Shown here in pieces: positions 17,176 through 26,351 of a stretch of 64,000 nt of DNA (position 1 is its first letter; every line of letters begins with the position of its first letter). The notes under the pieces were generated by a model that ran no database searches, was not told the DNA's origin, and saw only the letters and a list, made by a program, of their open reading frames with translations. Source of the stretch: Salinimicrobium sediminilitoris (GTDB lineage Bacteria; Bacteroidota; Bacteroidia; Flavobacteriales; Flavobacteriaceae); the NCBI RefSeq assembly GCF_020866905.1, contig NZ_JAIVCC010000002.1:591847-655846 (forward strand), read 5' to 3'. The translations under genes were made by a program, and so were the position numbers.

Positions 17176-18096
17176 TCATTTTCTTTTAAGCTTCATGAAG
17201 GAAGCATTGAGTTCAAAACCGAGCAACAATATATTAGAATTAATCCATATATAGAACATTAAGATCAATAATGCCCCAATTGAACCATACAATTCGTTAT
17301 AAGCAGAAAAGTTTTCAATATACAGCCCGAATAAATAAGTATTCAATAAAATAAAGATCGTACAAAAGAAAGCTCCTATTGAAAAGAACCGACTTAACCG
17401 GCTCTCTTTGGTCCCGAAATAATATAAGGTGGCTACGGCCAAATAGATCATTATTGTAAAAATGATATACCTCCCCAAATTTGCCCACATCACCGCATCA
17501 TTCACAACCTGAAGCATTTTAAGATCTTCGGTTAAATAAGTGAGATATACCCATACTACTACTGTTATCAGCAATAAGAGGGCCAGGATTAAAGAAACCC
17601 CCACAGCTATAATGTATTGCCTAATTATTGAGCGGTTTTTTTTGGTATGATATGAGAACTCAAAACCCGTAAACACCGCATTTACGCCATTTGCCATAAG
17701 AAAAATGGACAGCAAAAAAACTATAGAAAGAAGACCTCCCCTTTTGCGTGCTGCGATATCATAAAAAATGTCATTGAAGAATTCGCTGGTTTCCGGCGGA
17801 AGCAAAGAGTCAATAAAAGCCAAAAATTCCAGCTGGAAATCGTCAATAAAATTTATAAAGGGAATGAGGTTAAGAATAAATAGCAAAAAAGGAAAGAGAG
17901 CCATGAAAAAGCTGAAAGAAATGGCGCTCGCTCTTGCCGAAAATGTTCCCTTAACCAACCCGGCGTAAAAAATAATGTACAAATCATAAAGGGAAAGCCC
18001 TTCAAACCCGGGCAGGATAATATTTTTTGCCCGGCTTGTCCACCAATGGGTGAAACCTTCCTTTTTTCTTGTAGTTGTTTTCTCGCCGTTGCTCAT
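17176..18096 (-). CDS. YihY/BrkB family integral membrane protein
   Basis: A 306-residue inner-membrane protein with about six hydrophobic segments (around residues 60-85, 115-140, 155-185, 205-225, 235-260, 270-295). Family marks are KGTFSARASAISFSFFMALFP near residue 49 and the final GALLILMFYIWINSNILLLG. Once called ribonuclease BN by mistake; the true function is unknown. It starts 3 bp after nadC and is 29 bp upstream of the secreted CHI-like gene, so the three may be one operon. Confidence 0.92.
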   Translation of the reverse strand: MSNGEKTTTRKKEGFTHWWTSRAKNIILPGFEGLSLYDLYIIFYAGLVKGTFSARASAISFSFFMALFPFLLFILNLIPFINFIDDFQLEFLAFIDSLLPPETSEFFNDIFYDIAARKRGGLLSIVFLLSIFLMANGVNAVFTGFEFSYHTKKNRSIIRQYIIAVGVSLILALLLLITVVVWVYLTYLTEDLKMLQVVNDAVMWANLGRYIIFTIMIYLAVATLYYFGTKESRLSRFFSIGAFFCTIFILLNTYLFGLYIENFSAYNELYGSIGALLILMFYIWINSNILLLGFELNASFMKLKRK

Positions 18097-18099
18097 GTA

Positions 18100-18957
18100 T
18101 TAAACGGCCTTTAAACTAAGGTCCAGGTTATAAACTGAATGTGTTAGTGCTCCACTGGAGATAAAATCGACTCCGCATTCGGCATACTTCCTGGCTGTTT
18201 CCAGGGTTATTCCCCCGCTGGATTCGGTTTCGCAGCGTTTGTCGATCAGCTTCACTGCCTCACGGGTTTCATCATAGTTAAAGTTGTCCAGTAAGATCCG
18301 GTCTACTCCACCCGCGTTCAGGATCTGTTTTATCTCATGGATATTCCTGGCTTCCACGATGATCTTTAGATTCAGCTTATTATCTGTAAGGTATTTATGG
18401 GTTTTGGCTATTGCTTTTTCTATGCCTCCTGCAAAGTCTATATGATTGTCCTTAAGCATGATCATATCGTAAAGGGCAAAACGATGGTTTTCTCCTCCCC
18501 CTATTTTTACAGCCCATTTTTCCAGGGCACGAATTCCGGGAGTGGTTTTCCTGGTATCCAGGATCTTGGTGCCGGTGCCTTCAAGCTTTTCGGCAAAAGT
18601 CCTGGTTTTGGTGGCTATGGCACTCATACGCTGCATAGCGTTCAACACCAGCCTTTCGGCTTTTAGGATCGACTGTGAAGACCCTTCCACGTAGAAAACA
18701 ATATCTCTGGGTTTAATTCGGCTACCGTCCGGGATCTGGACGTCTATCTTCATTTCGGGATCCACCTTTTCAAAAACCCTTCGTGCAAAATCGACACCGG
18801 CAAGAATACCTGTATCCTTCACCAATAGTTTAGCCTTGCCCCGGGCATTACCGGGAATGCAGGCAAGGGAGCTGTGGTCCCCGTCTCCTATGTCTTCTCT
18901 TAACGCATTTTCAATTATTATTTCAATTTCCTTTTCAAATTGTTCTTTTGAAATCAT
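18100..18957 (-). CDS. nadC: Nicotinate-nucleotide pyrophosphorylase (carboxylating)
   Basis: Quinolinate phosphoribosyltransferase: quinolinate plus PRPP gives nicotinate mononucleotide in de novo NAD synthesis. Length 285 residues. Seen: REDIGDGDHSS near residue 19, the RMSAIATKTRTF block, KILDTRKTTPGIRALEKWAV (phosphate/PRPP site), MLKDNHIDF, and the C-terminal LETARKYAECGVDFISSGALTHS. Complete. nadA and nadB are not nearby. It is divergent from rlmH with only 50 bp between starts, so the promoters of the two must be packed together. Confidence 0.97.
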   Translation of the reverse strand: MISKEQFEKEIEIIIENALREDIGDGDHSSLACIPGNARGKAKLLVKDTGILAGVDFARRVFEKVDPEMKIDVQIPDGSRIKPRDIVFYVEGSSQSILKAERLVLNAMQRMSAIATKTRTFAEKLEGTGTKILDTRKTTPGIRALEKWAVKIGGGENHRFALYDMIMLKDNHIDFAGGIEKAIAKTHKYLTDNKLNLKIIVEARNIHEIKQILNAGGVDRILLDNFNYDETREAVKLIDKRCETESSGGITLETARKYAECGVDFISSGALTHSVYNLDLSLKAV

Positions 18958-18966
18958 TGCAGTGCC

Positions 18967-18974
18967 TATTTTTG
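18967..18974 (+). promoter_or_regulatory. -7 element upstream of rlmH
   Basis: TATTTTTG matches TAnnTTTG, 34 bp before the rlmH ATG. A TTTG at 18947-18950 would be the -33 element, but its 16-bp spacer is shorter than in the clear promoters of this window. Confidence 0.45.
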
Positions 18975-19007
18975 CTAAAGTTACAAAGTAAACATATAAA
19001 TCTCATC

Positions 19008-19481
19008 ATGACCATAAAATTGCTGACAATAGGGAAAACCGATGATGCCGCCCTACAAAACCTCATCGACACCTACGTCAACAGGCTTGGACATTACAAC
19101 AAATTTGAACTTGAGGTCATCCCCGATCTTAAAAAGACGAAAAACCTTTCTCTTGACCAGCAAAAAACTGCGGAAGGAAAGCTCATTGTTGAAAAGCTTT
19201 CTCCTTCAGACTTTGTAGTACTGCTGGATGAGAACGGAAAGCAGTTTTCCTCTGAAGGTTTTTCTGAATACATCCAGAAGAGGCTGAACAGCGGGATGAA
19301 GCAACTCATCTTTATCATTGGCGGCCCCTATGGCTTTTCAGAAGAAGTTTACTCCCGGGCAAATGGGAAATTATCCCTCTCAAAAATGACATTTTCACAC
19401 CAAATGGTCAGGTTGTTCTTTGTTGAGCAGCTTTACAGGGCTTTTACAATTCTTCGGAATGAACCTTACCATCACAAATAA
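19008..19481 (+). CDS. rlmH: 23S rRNA (pseudouridine1915-N3)-methyltransferase
   Basis: RlmH methylates pseudouridine 1915 in helix 69 of 23S rRNA, a SPOUT-class enzyme. The ATG at 19008 gives 157 residues, the normal length; the longer ORF from 18948 is not supported. Seen: TIKLLTIGKTDD start, the SAM-binding knot LIFIIGGPYGFSEEVY, and the invariant C-terminal LSKMTFSHQMVRLFFVEQL ending ILRNEPYHHK. Followed 6 bp later by rdgB, so the two are probably co-transcribed. Confidence 0.97.
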   Translation: MTIKLLTIGKTDDAALQNLIDTYVNRLGHYNKFELEVIPDLKKTKNLSLDQQKTAEGKLIVEKLSPSDFVVLLDENGKQFSSEGFSEYIQKRLNSGMKQLIFIIGGPYGFSEEVYSRANGKLSLSKMTFSHQMVRLFFVEQLYRAFTILRNEPYHHK

Positions 19482-19487
19482 TTTATC

Positions 19488-20075
19488 ATGGAATTAGTAT
19501 TCGCTACCAATAATAAAAATAAATTAAAGGAAGTACAGGCATTACTTCCGAAGGAAATAAGGCTGCTTTCGCTTGAGGAGATCGGTTGTACCGAAGACAT
19601 TCCCGAAACTGCACCCACTATTGAAGGCAATGCCATTCAAAAAGCCGAATATGTGAAGAAAAATTACGGTTACGATTGTTTTGCCGATGATACCGGCCTG
19701 GAGGTTAATGCCTTGAACGGTGCTCCCGGGGTATATTCGGCCAGGTATGCAGGGGAAGAAAAAAGCAGCGAGGCCAATATTGATAAGCTATTGAAGGAGC
19801 TAGAAGGAAAAGAAGATCGCAGTGCCCGTTTTAAAACTGTAATTGCGCTTCATCTTAAAGGTAAGCTCCACACCTTTACCGGAATTTGCTCCGGAAGTAT
19901 CATTTTTGAGAGGAAGGGATTACAGGGATTTGGCTATGATCCTGTCTTTCAAGCCGAAGGAAAACAGGTGACATTTGCCGAAATGAGCCTGGAAGAAAAA
20001 TCTCAAATTAGTCATCGCGCACGTGCAACCCGCGAACTTATTGACTTCCTGACCTCTCAAGGTGAACAAATTTAA
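19488..20075 (+). CDS. rdgB: dITP/XTP pyrophosphatase (RdgB/HAM1)
   Basis: Removes non-canonical purine nucleotides by hydrolysing them to monophosphates, keeping them out of DNA and RNA. 195 residues with the family opening ELVFATNNKNKLKEVQALLP, the catalytic FADDTGLEVNALNGAPGVYSARYAG block at about residues 65-89, and the GFGYDPVFQ plus SHRARATREL C-terminal signatures. Lies 6 bp downstream of rlmH. Confidence 0.97.
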   Translation: MELVFATNNKNKLKEVQALLPKEIRLLSLEEIGCTEDIPETAPTIEGNAIQKAEYVKKNYGYDCFADDTGLEVNALNGAPGVYSARYAGEEKSSEANIDKLLKELEGKEDRSARFKTVIALHLKGKLHTFTGICSGSIIFERKGLQGFGYDPVFQAEGKQVTFAEMSLEEKSQISHRARATRELIDFLTSQGEQI

Positions 20076-20100
20076 ATGTAATAAGCTGCTAACTAATCCT

Positions 20101-20108
20101 TACCTTTG
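20101..20108 (+). promoter_or_regulatory. -7 element upstream of the DEAD-box gene
   Basis: TACCTTTG fits TAnnTTTG, 17 bp before the ATG. No convincing TTTG is found at the usual distance. Confidence 0.45.
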
Positions 20109-20125
20109 CAACTTATTAGATATGT

Positions 20126-21958
20126 ATGAATAAATTTGAATTATTAGGATTGAATGACGCCTTGTTACAGGCAATTAAAGACATGGGTTTTGAAAGCCCT
20201 AGTGAAGTACAGGAAAAAGCAATCCCAATTTTACTGCAGGAGGATACAGATATGGTAGCCCTTGCACAAACCGGAACCGGAAAAACCGCAGCATTTGGAT
20301 TTCCGCTTATCCAAAAGATTGATGTAAACAACAGAAAGACACAGGGCCTTATTCTTTCTCCAACCCGAGAGTTGTGTTTACAGATTACCAACGAATTAAA
20401 GAACTACTCAAAATATTTTAAGGGCCTTAATACCGTAGCGATCTACGGGGGTGCCAGTATTACAGACCAGGCTTCGCAGATTAAAAAAGGAGCGCAGATC
20501 ATTGTTGCCACTCCGGGTCGTATGCAGGACATGGTGAATAGAAAACTGGTAGATATTTCGGCGATCGAGTATTGTATCCTTGATGAGGCAGATGAAATGC
20601 TGAACATGGGATTCTATGAAGACATTACCGAAATCCTTTCTCACACCCCAAGAGAAAAGAGCACCTGGTTGTTTTCGGCTACTATGCCAAAGGAGGTTTC
20701 TACCATTGCAAAGAAATTTATGCGTACTCCCATTGAGATCACTGTGGGTACCAAGAACATGGGAACATCCAATGTTTCCCACGAGTACTTTGTCGTTAAT
20801 GCCCGTGACCGTTATGCGGCATTGAAAAGACTGGCAGATGCCAATCCAGATATTTTCTCTGTGATCTTTTGTCGTACCAAACGCGACACCCAGAAAGTTG
20901 CCGAGCAGTTGATCGAAGATGGATACAACGCTGCAGCACTCCACGGTGACCTGAGCCAGAACCAACGTGACCTGGTGATGAAAAGCTTTAGGGGAAGACA
21001 GATCCAGATGCTGGTAGCTACAGATGTTGCTGCCCGCGGAATCGATGTTGATGATATCACTCACGTGATTAACTATCAACTTCCCGATGAAATTGAAACT
21101 TATACTCACCGTAGTGGTCGTACCGGAAGAGCCGGAAAAAGCGGAGTTTCCATGGTTATTGTTTCCAAAAGTGAAGCCCGAAAGATCAAGGGAATTGAGC
21201 GAATTATTGGTCAGTCTTTTGAAAGAAAAGAAATTCCTGATGGTAGAGAGATCTGCGAAGTGCAGCTTTTTCACCTTGCCAATGAGATCAGCAAAACTGA
21301 GATTAATCACGAGATCGATAAATACTTACCAAGTATAGCAGAACTCTTTGAAGGACTTACTAAGGAGGAATTGCTGAAAAAATTCTTTTCAGTTGAATTC
21401 ACAAGGTTCTTCAATTACTACAATAACGCCCAGGATCTAAATGCAAAAGGTTCTACTGAAGTTTATGAAGATGAAGGCGACAGCACAAGGTTCTTTATAA
21501 ACGTTGGAGCAAAAGACGATTTCGATTGGATGAGTCTGAAGGATTTCCTTAAGGCCACTTTGGATCTTGGAAGAGATGATGTGAACCGTGTTGAAGTAAA
21601 AGACAGCTTCTCCTTCTTTAATGTCGACAGCTCAAAAGCTGAAGAAGTAATTAGAATTTTCCAGGACTTTAAACATAATGGACGTCACATTAACGTTGAG
21701 ATTACCAAAAAGAGCGCCGGTAAGGAACGTAGCGGTGGTCGCAAAGGTGGAGGATTTAAAGGAAAAGACAAGGGAAGCCAAAGCTTTGACAAATCCTCAA
21801 AAGGAGCAGATAAAGGTCGTAGAAGATCTTCAGGTTCTCCTTCAGGCGGGAAAAGAAGATCATCTGACTCAGGAACCGGCGGACGCGAGGGAAAGAAGAG
21901 CGGTGGCCGCAGCAGCAGCATTGAAAGTTCTATTAAAAGAAGAAGATCAAAAAAGTAA
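20126..21958 (+). CDS. DEAD-box RNA helicase with DbpA-type C-terminal domain
   Basis: ATP-dependent RNA helicase of 610 residues. Core motifs: Q-motif region (NKFELLGLNDALLQAIKDMG), AQTGTGKT (about 50-57), PTRELCLQ, DEAD, SAT and HRSGRTGRAG. Residues ~450-530 (STRFFINVGAKDDFDWMSL and following) resemble the DbpA RNA-binding domain that recognises 23S rRNA hairpin 92. The last ~75 residues are a low-complexity Gly/Ser/Lys/Arg tail, probably a non-specific RNA tether. Likely roles are ribosome assembly or cold-induced RNA unwinding; DbpA or CsdA/DeaD naming is uncertain. Confidence 0.95.
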   Translation: MNKFELLGLNDALLQAIKDMGFESPSEVQEKAIPILLQEDTDMVALAQTGTGKTAAFGFPLIQKIDVNNRKTQGLILSPTRELCLQITNELKNYSKYFKGLNTVAIYGGASITDQASQIKKGAQIIVATPGRMQDMVNRKLVDISAIEYCILDEADEMLNMGFYEDITEILSHTPREKSTWLFSATMPKEVSTIAKKFMRTPIEITVGTKNMGTSNVSHEYFVVNARDRYAALKRLADANPDIFSVIFCRTKRDTQKVAEQLIEDGYNAAALHGDLSQNQRDLVMKSFRGRQIQMLVATDVAARGIDVDDITHVINYQLPDEIETYTHRSGRTGRAGKSGVSMVIVSKSEARKIKGIERIIGQSFERKEIPDGREICEVQLFHLANEISKTEINHEIDKYLPSIAELFEGLTKEELLKKFFSVEFTRFFNYYNNAQDLNAKGSTEVYEDEGDSTRFFINVGAKDDFDWMSLKDFLKATLDLGRDDVNRVEVKDSFSFFNVDSSKAEEVIRIFQDFKHNGRHINVEITKKSAGKERSGGRKGGGFKGKDKGSQSFDKSSKGADKGRRRSSGSPSGGKRRSSDSGTGGREGKKSGGRSSSIESSIKRRRSKK

Positions 21959-22017
21959 TCCTTTAAGACATTTTTGGTACAGTTTTCCCTAAGTATGTGA
22001 GTAGCTTAGATCACAAC

Positions 22018-22773
22018 ATGAAGAAATTTTTAATCCCCCTGTTTTTACTTTTTAGCTTCCTGGCTTTTAGCCAGGAACCAACTGTGGTGACAGGGAAGGT
22101 TCTTAATGCGGCAAATGACCTGCCCATAGAAAATGCACACATTGTCAATCTTAATCAGGTAATTGGTGCAGTTTCGGGAGAAGAAGGAAATTTTGAAATT
22201 AAAGCAGAGGTAAATGATACGCTGTATTTTTCTTATCTGGGTTTTAAATCCATACGGGTGAGAGTTACCAACGACTGGCTTAAGTTTGGGGAAGTGAAAG
22301 TGAAGATGACCGAGCTGGGAATTGCTCTTGAAGAAGTTGTGGTGAGCCCAATTCAATTAACGGGCTACCTGGAAATTGACGCCAAGAATATTCCTATTTA
22401 CGAGAATTACCGCTATAGCATTTCCGGTTTAAACCAGGGATATGAAGGCGGGGAACACAGTCCAAATGCCATTTCGAGGGCCTTAGGCGCAGTGTTTAAT
22501 CCGGCAGATGCCCTTTACAACATCTTTGGGCAGCAGCCAAAGCAAATGAAGAAGCTAAGGGAAATGAAGCAGGATGACGAGATAAGGAACCTCTTGCAGA
22601 GCAAATTTGACCGGCAAACATTAATGGCTGTATTAGGTATTAACAGGATGGATATAGACGAAGTGCTAAGGCGCTGTAACTATTCAACCGACTTTATTAA
22701 TACTGCCAATGACCTGCAGATCCTCGATGCCATGAGTGGCTGCTATGAAGAATATAAAGTTCTCAATAGATAA
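22018..22773 (+). CDS. Exported carboxypeptidase-regulatory-like domain protein
   Basis: Start chosen at the ATG at 22018 (MKKFLIPLFLLFSFLAFSQ, a clean signal peptide); a GTG seven codons upstream is unlikely. The 251-residue protein has an N-terminal CarboxypepD_reg-like beta-sandwich (TVVTGKVLNAANDLPIENAHI up to about residue 95), as in the extension of TonB-dependent receptors, but no plug or barrel follows. The C-terminal half is helical and unassigned. Such solo proteins occur widely in Flavobacteriaceae. Confidence 0.85.
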   Translation: MKKFLIPLFLLFSFLAFSQEPTVVTGKVLNAANDLPIENAHIVNLNQVIGAVSGEEGNFEIKAEVNDTLYFSYLGFKSIRVRVTNDWLKFGEVKVKMTELGIALEEVVVSPIQLTGYLEIDAKNIPIYENYRYSISGLNQGYEGGEHSPNAISRALGAVFNPADALYNIFGQQPKQMKKLREMKQDDEIRNLLQSKFDRQTLMAVLGINRMDIDEVLRRCNYSTDFINTANDLQILDAMSGCYEEYKVLNR

Positions 22774-22791
22774 AAGAAACTGAAAAAATAA

Positions 22792-22825
22792 GGTGCCGAA
22801 AATGAGAATTTGCGGCATTTTTTTT
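22792..22825 (+). terminator. Terminator between convergent genes
   Basis: TGCCG (22794-22798) pairs with CGGCA (22813-22817), extended by four A-T pairs inside, followed by a run of eight T. Confidence 0.8.
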
Positions 22826-22854
22826 ATGTGTAGCAGATAAGCTTCAGGATAAAC

Positions 22855-23382
22855 CTATTTCTTTTCCAGGTGATTCTTAAGATTATAAAGTCCCCTTTCA
22901 AAATCATCACCTAAAGCACGCTCCATTCCGTAGAAAAGCATCACCACCGATGCGGGAAATTTATGCACCCCTTTGACGCCCCATACCATCTTTGTACGTT
23001 CCGGCTCCAGTTCTTTTACCGCCATATAATTAAGTGACAGGGATTTGTAGGGTTTTATAAACAATAACTGGGTTTCCAGCACCTTCCCTTCTTTGACTTT
23101 GACGATCTTTTGTATTCCTTCAATATTATTTTTCCCTTTCCAATAGGAAGTAGCTCCAACTTTCCCGTCTTCCCCTTTAAATTTGATCACCACCTTTGGG
23201 TCATTTAGGTACCAGGGCATCCACAAGGGTTGTTTTTTAAGCTGTCGAATGAAGGCGTAAACTTCGGCTTTTGGTCGGTTGATCACCACAGTGCGGCTTA
23301 GGTTGTATTCCTTCTTTGCCCATGCATGTAAGAATGCTACAAAGGTGATAATGCCAATAATGACATAAAAGAAAAGGGTCAT
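22855..23382 (-). CDS. Membrane-anchored SRPBCC (polyketide-cyclase-like) protein
   Basis: 175 residues: an N-terminal transmembrane helix (FFYVIIGIITFVAFLHAWA, about 3-21) and then an SRPBCC helix-grip domain with SRTVVINRPKAEVYAFIRQLKKQPLW and the FKGEDGKVGATSYWKG block. It resembles proteins annotated polyketide cyclase/dehydrase family; the ligand is unknown. It is 35 bp downstream of the trmH-like gene on the same strand, so the two could be co-transcribed. Confidence 0.85.
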   Translation of the reverse strand: MTLFFYVIIGIITFVAFLHAWAKKEYNLSRTVVINRPKAEVYAFIRQLKKQPLWMPWYLNDPKVVIKFKGEDGKVGATSYWKGKNNIEGIQKIVKVKEGKVLETQLLFIKPYKSLSLNYMAVKELEPERTKMVWGVKGVHKFPASVVMLFYGMERALGDDFERGLYNLKNHLEKK

Positions 23383-23417
23383 ATTCTTTAACTATAGGGA
23401 CCTAAATGTAAATAAAT

Positions 23418-24074
23418 TTATCGTGATGCCTCGAAACGGGCAATAATTTCGGTCGAATTTTTTAAATTCTTTTTAGCCCAGTCTAACCTCTTAAGAATTT
23501 GTTCCTCTTCTGAAAGTTCCCATTTTATATCACTATTCCTCAATCTTGAGCTAACATCCTGAAGGATAATAGCTGCAGAAACCGAAATATTCAAGCTCTC
23601 GGTAAAACCTACCATTGGGATCTGTAGAAACTCATCGGCCTCCTGCATTACCTCTTGCGATAATCCTTCTGTTTCGGTACCAAAGAACAAAGCAGCCTTA
23701 TTTGAAATGTCGAAATTATGAAGCAAAGTTCCTTTATGAGGGGAAGTCGCTACAATTTTGTAGCCTTTCTTCCGAAGCGTTTTAATACAATCCGCAGTTG
23801 AAGTATAACGATTTATATCGACCCATTTCTGGGCTCCCATCGCGATCTCCCTGTCAATCTTTTTAAGGTTCACCTCCTCCACTACATGCACATTTTGTAT
23901 TCCAAAGACGTCGCAACTGCGAATCACTGCACTGGTGTTGTGAAGCTGGTAAACATCCTGGGTGGCAACTGTAAAATGATTGGTGCGCTGCCCAATAATC
24001 TTCCTGAAAAGTTCTTTTCTCTTATCTGTAAGAAAGGATTCCAGGTAGGATAATAATTGAAGGTTCTCTTCCAT
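23418..24074 (-). CDS. trmH: TrmH/SpoU family RNA 2'-O-methyltransferase
   Basis: 218-residue SPOUT methylase. SAM-binding knot motifs are visible: motif 1 NTSAVIRSCDVFGIQNVHVV (about 46-65), motif 2 ALFFGTETEGLSQE, and motif 3 IPMVGFTESLNISVSAAIIL. Its length, with no N-terminal substrate-binding domain of the RlmB type, fits TrmH, which methylates G18 of tRNAs. Other SpoU targets cannot be excluded. Confidence 0.9.
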   Translation of the reverse strand: MEENLQLLSYLESFLTDKRKELFRKIIGQRTNHFTVATQDVYQLHNTSAVIRSCDVFGIQNVHVVEEVNLKKIDREIAMGAQKWVDINRYTSTADCIKTLRKKGYKIVATSPHKGTLLHNFDISNKAALFFGTETEGLSQEVMQEADEFLQIPMVGFTESLNISVSAAIILQDVSSRLRNSDIKWELSEEEQILKRLDWAKKNLKNSTEIIARFEASR

Positions 24075-24194
24075 GGCAGCGAAATTAGGAAAACCTCCCT
24101 GAATTTACCCTTTTTGAGAGGTAATAAAAGTCGTCTATACCATTATGATTTCTGAAGAAATCTGCTTATTTTTTAAAATTAAAATCCATCAAAA

Positions 24195-24881
24195 ATGAAA
24201 AAGGTAGTGGTGCTCACCGGCGCCGGAATAAGTGCAGAAAGCGGAATTAGCACCTTTAGGGACGCAGACGGTCTCTGGGAAGGCCACGACGTAATGGAAG
24301 TTGCTTCTCCAATTGGCTGGGAACGCAACCAGGAACTGGTGCTTGACTTTTACAACAAAAGAAGACGGCAGCTAAATCAAGTCAAACCTAATGCTGCCCA
24401 CAAAGCGCTTAAAGATCTTGAAGAACAATACAAGGTGCACATAATTACTCAAAATGTGGACGACCTGCACGAGCGGGCAGGTAGTAAAAATGTCATTCAT
24501 CTTCATGGGGAACTTAAAAAAGTACGCAGTACTTTTAATGAAAACCTGGTGCTTGACTGGGAAAATGATCTCAACGCAGGAGACTTTTGCGAACACAACC
24601 ACCAGTTAAGACCACATGTAGTGTGGTTTGGAGAAGAAGTTCCTATGATGGAACCGGCGATGGAGATCACCCGAAAAGCCGATATTCTCATGATCATTGG
24701 GACCTCAATGCAGGTCTATCCTGCTGCAGGCCTCCTCTATTATGCCCCCGAAGATATTCCTGTATATTTTATAGATCCCAAACCCTCTGTTAAGGAAACC
24801 CGCCACCTCCAAGTCTTTGCTGAAAATGCATCTACAGGAGTTCCAAGGCTGGTGCAGGAATTGCTGGAAAAAGCGGAGTGA
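24195..24881 (+). CDS. cobB: Sir2-family NAD-dependent protein deacylase
   Basis: Sirtuin that removes acyl groups from lysines using NAD. 228 residues. Seen: GAGISAESGISTFRDADGLW (residues 8-27), TQNVDDLHERAG, catalytic His in HLHGELKKV, RPHVVWFGEEVP, and GTSMQVYPAAGL. The zinc module normally carries four Cys between the catalytic His and RPHVVWFGE; here that stretch holds only one (DFCEHNHQL). Many Bacteroidota sirtuins seem to share this, so the enzyme may still be active without zinc. Confidence 0.92.
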   Translation: MKKVVVLTGAGISAESGISTFRDADGLWEGHDVMEVASPIGWERNQELVLDFYNKRRRQLNQVKPNAAHKALKDLEEQYKVHIITQNVDDLHERAGSKNVIHLHGELKKVRSTFNENLVLDWENDLNAGDFCEHNHQLRPHVVWFGEEVPMMEPAMEITRKADILMIIGTSMQVYPAAGLLYYAPEDIPVYFIDPKPSVKETRHLQVFAENASTGVPRLVQELLEKAE

Positions 24882-24955
24882 AACTAAAAGAACAAATACT
24901 TTTTACCATTGGGCCCGAAAATGTATCTTTAACCCTTAATTTTTAACTGCATTTC

Positions 24956-26293
24956 ATGACCTCTCTTCAGGCAATATCTCCCATAGATGGCAGGTATTCT
25001 TCCAAAACTCAGCAACTGGTAGATTACTTTAGTGAACAGGCCCTCATAAAATATAGAGTACGGGTAGAAATTGAATATTTTATTTCTTTGGTCGAGCACG
25101 GGCTCCCTCAGCTAAAAGACATTTCAGAATCAAAATTCCAGGGTCTAAGGAAGATCTATATCGATTTTTCGAGCGAAGATGCCTTGAAGATCAAAGAAAT
25201 TGAAAAAACCACCAACCACGACGTTAAGGCGGTAGAATATTTTATAAAGGACAAGTTTGATGCTCTTGACCTCGCCTCCTACAAGGAATTCATTCACTTT
25301 GGCCTTACCTCTCAGGATATCAATAATACCGCAGTGCCTCTAAGTATCAAAGAAGCAATGGAAGAGGTTTATAGCCCTGCCCTTGAGGAACTGCTTGAAA
25401 AACTAGAGCAACTCTCGGTAGACTGGAAAGATATCCCAATGCTTGCAAGGACTCATGGCCAGCCGGCCTCTCCTACCCGCCTTGGAAAAGAAATAAAAGT
25501 TTTTGTGGTAAGACTGAAAGAACAGATGAAATTCCTTCAGGATATTCCAAACGCAGCCAAGTTTGGCGGAGCTACAGGAAATTTCAATGCACATAAAGTG
25601 GCCTATCCCGATGTTAACTGGAAAAGCTTTGGGAAGGATTTTGTTGAAGGCTCTCTTGGTCTTTATCATTCATTTCCCACAACCCAAATTGAGCATTACG
25701 ATCATATGGCTTCTCTTTTTGATGCTCTAAAGCGTATCAATACTATCATCCTGGATTTGGATAAGGATATTTGGTCTTACGTATCCATGGATTATTTTAA
25801 ACAAAAGATCAAAAAAGGAGAAGTGGGTTCTTCGGCTATGCCGCATAAAGTGAACCCTATAGACTTTGAAAACAGTGAAGGGAATTTAGGTATTGCAAAT
25901 GCCCTTTTTGAACACCTTTCGGCAAAGCTACCGGTAAGTCGTTTACAGCGCGATCTTACAGATAGTACAGTATTGCGCACCATTGGAGTACCATTTGGCC
26001 ACACCTTAATAGGTTTTTCTTCTACCCTTAAAGGTCTAAACAAACTTCTGCTGAATGAAGCTAAACTAAATGAAGACCTGGAAAAGAACTGGGCAGTAGT
26101 GGCCGAAGCTATCCAGACAATTCTTAGAAGGGAAGGTTATCCTAATCCCTACGAAGCTTTAAAAGGCCTCACCCGAACAAATGAAAAGATCAACCGGGAA
26201 AGCATTTCTGATTTTATAAAACACCTGGATGTTTCTGAAGAGATAAAACAGGAGCTGCGACAAATCACTCCGCAGAATTACACCGGAATCTAA
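24956..26293 (+). CDS. purB: Adenylosuccinate lyase
   Basis: Catalyses two fumarate-releasing steps of purine synthesis (SAICAR to AICAR and adenylosuccinate to AMP). 445 residues of the fumarase/aspartase superfamily. Seen: N-terminal AISPIDGRYSSKTQ, the TNHDVKAVEYFIK block, HFGLTSQDINNTA, catalytic-region ARTHGQPASPTRLGKE and the signature GSSAMPHKVNPIDFENSEG. The MTSLQAISPIDGRY start is typical. Stands alone, with a bidirectional terminator downstream. Confidence 0.97.
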   Translation: MTSLQAISPIDGRYSSKTQQLVDYFSEQALIKYRVRVEIEYFISLVEHGLPQLKDISESKFQGLRKIYIDFSSEDALKIKEIEKTTNHDVKAVEYFIKDKFDALDLASYKEFIHFGLTSQDINNTAVPLSIKEAMEEVYSPALEELLEKLEQLSVDWKDIPMLARTHGQPASPTRLGKEIKVFVVRLKEQMKFLQDIPNAAKFGGATGNFNAHKVAYPDVNWKSFGKDFVEGSLGLYHSFPTTQIEHYDHMASLFDALKRINTIILDLDKDIWSYVSMDYFKQKIKKGEVGSSAMPHKVNPIDFENSEGNLGIANALFEHLSAKLPVSRLQRDLTDSTVLRTIGVPFGHTLIGFSSTLKGLNKLLLNEAKLNEDLEKNWAVVAEAIQTILRREGYPNPYEALKGLTRTNEKINRESISDFIKHLDVSEEIKQELRQITPQNYTGI

Positions 26294-26299
26294 AAAACA

Positions 26300-26333
26300 A
26301 AGAACCTCAAAAATGCCATTTTTGAGGTTCATT
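26300..26333. terminator. Bidirectional terminator between purB and the DUF4252 gene
   Basis: Perfect 13-bp stem GAACCTCAAAAAT (26302-26314) / ATTTTTGAGGTTC (26318-26330), loop GCC. It shares the core AAAATGCC-TTTTTGAG with the repeat array at the right end of the window. Confidence 0.88.
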
Positions 26334-26351
26334 GTTTATTCTACTTTGCTC

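Noticed and set aside
19383..19397. AAAAATGACATTTTC inside rlmH
   Set aside because: Explained by the conserved KMTFSH residues of RlmH.
20408..21310. 300-codon ORF antisense to the DEAD-box gene
   Set aside because: A shadow of a strongly conserved gene; no motif, and composition follows the opposite strand.
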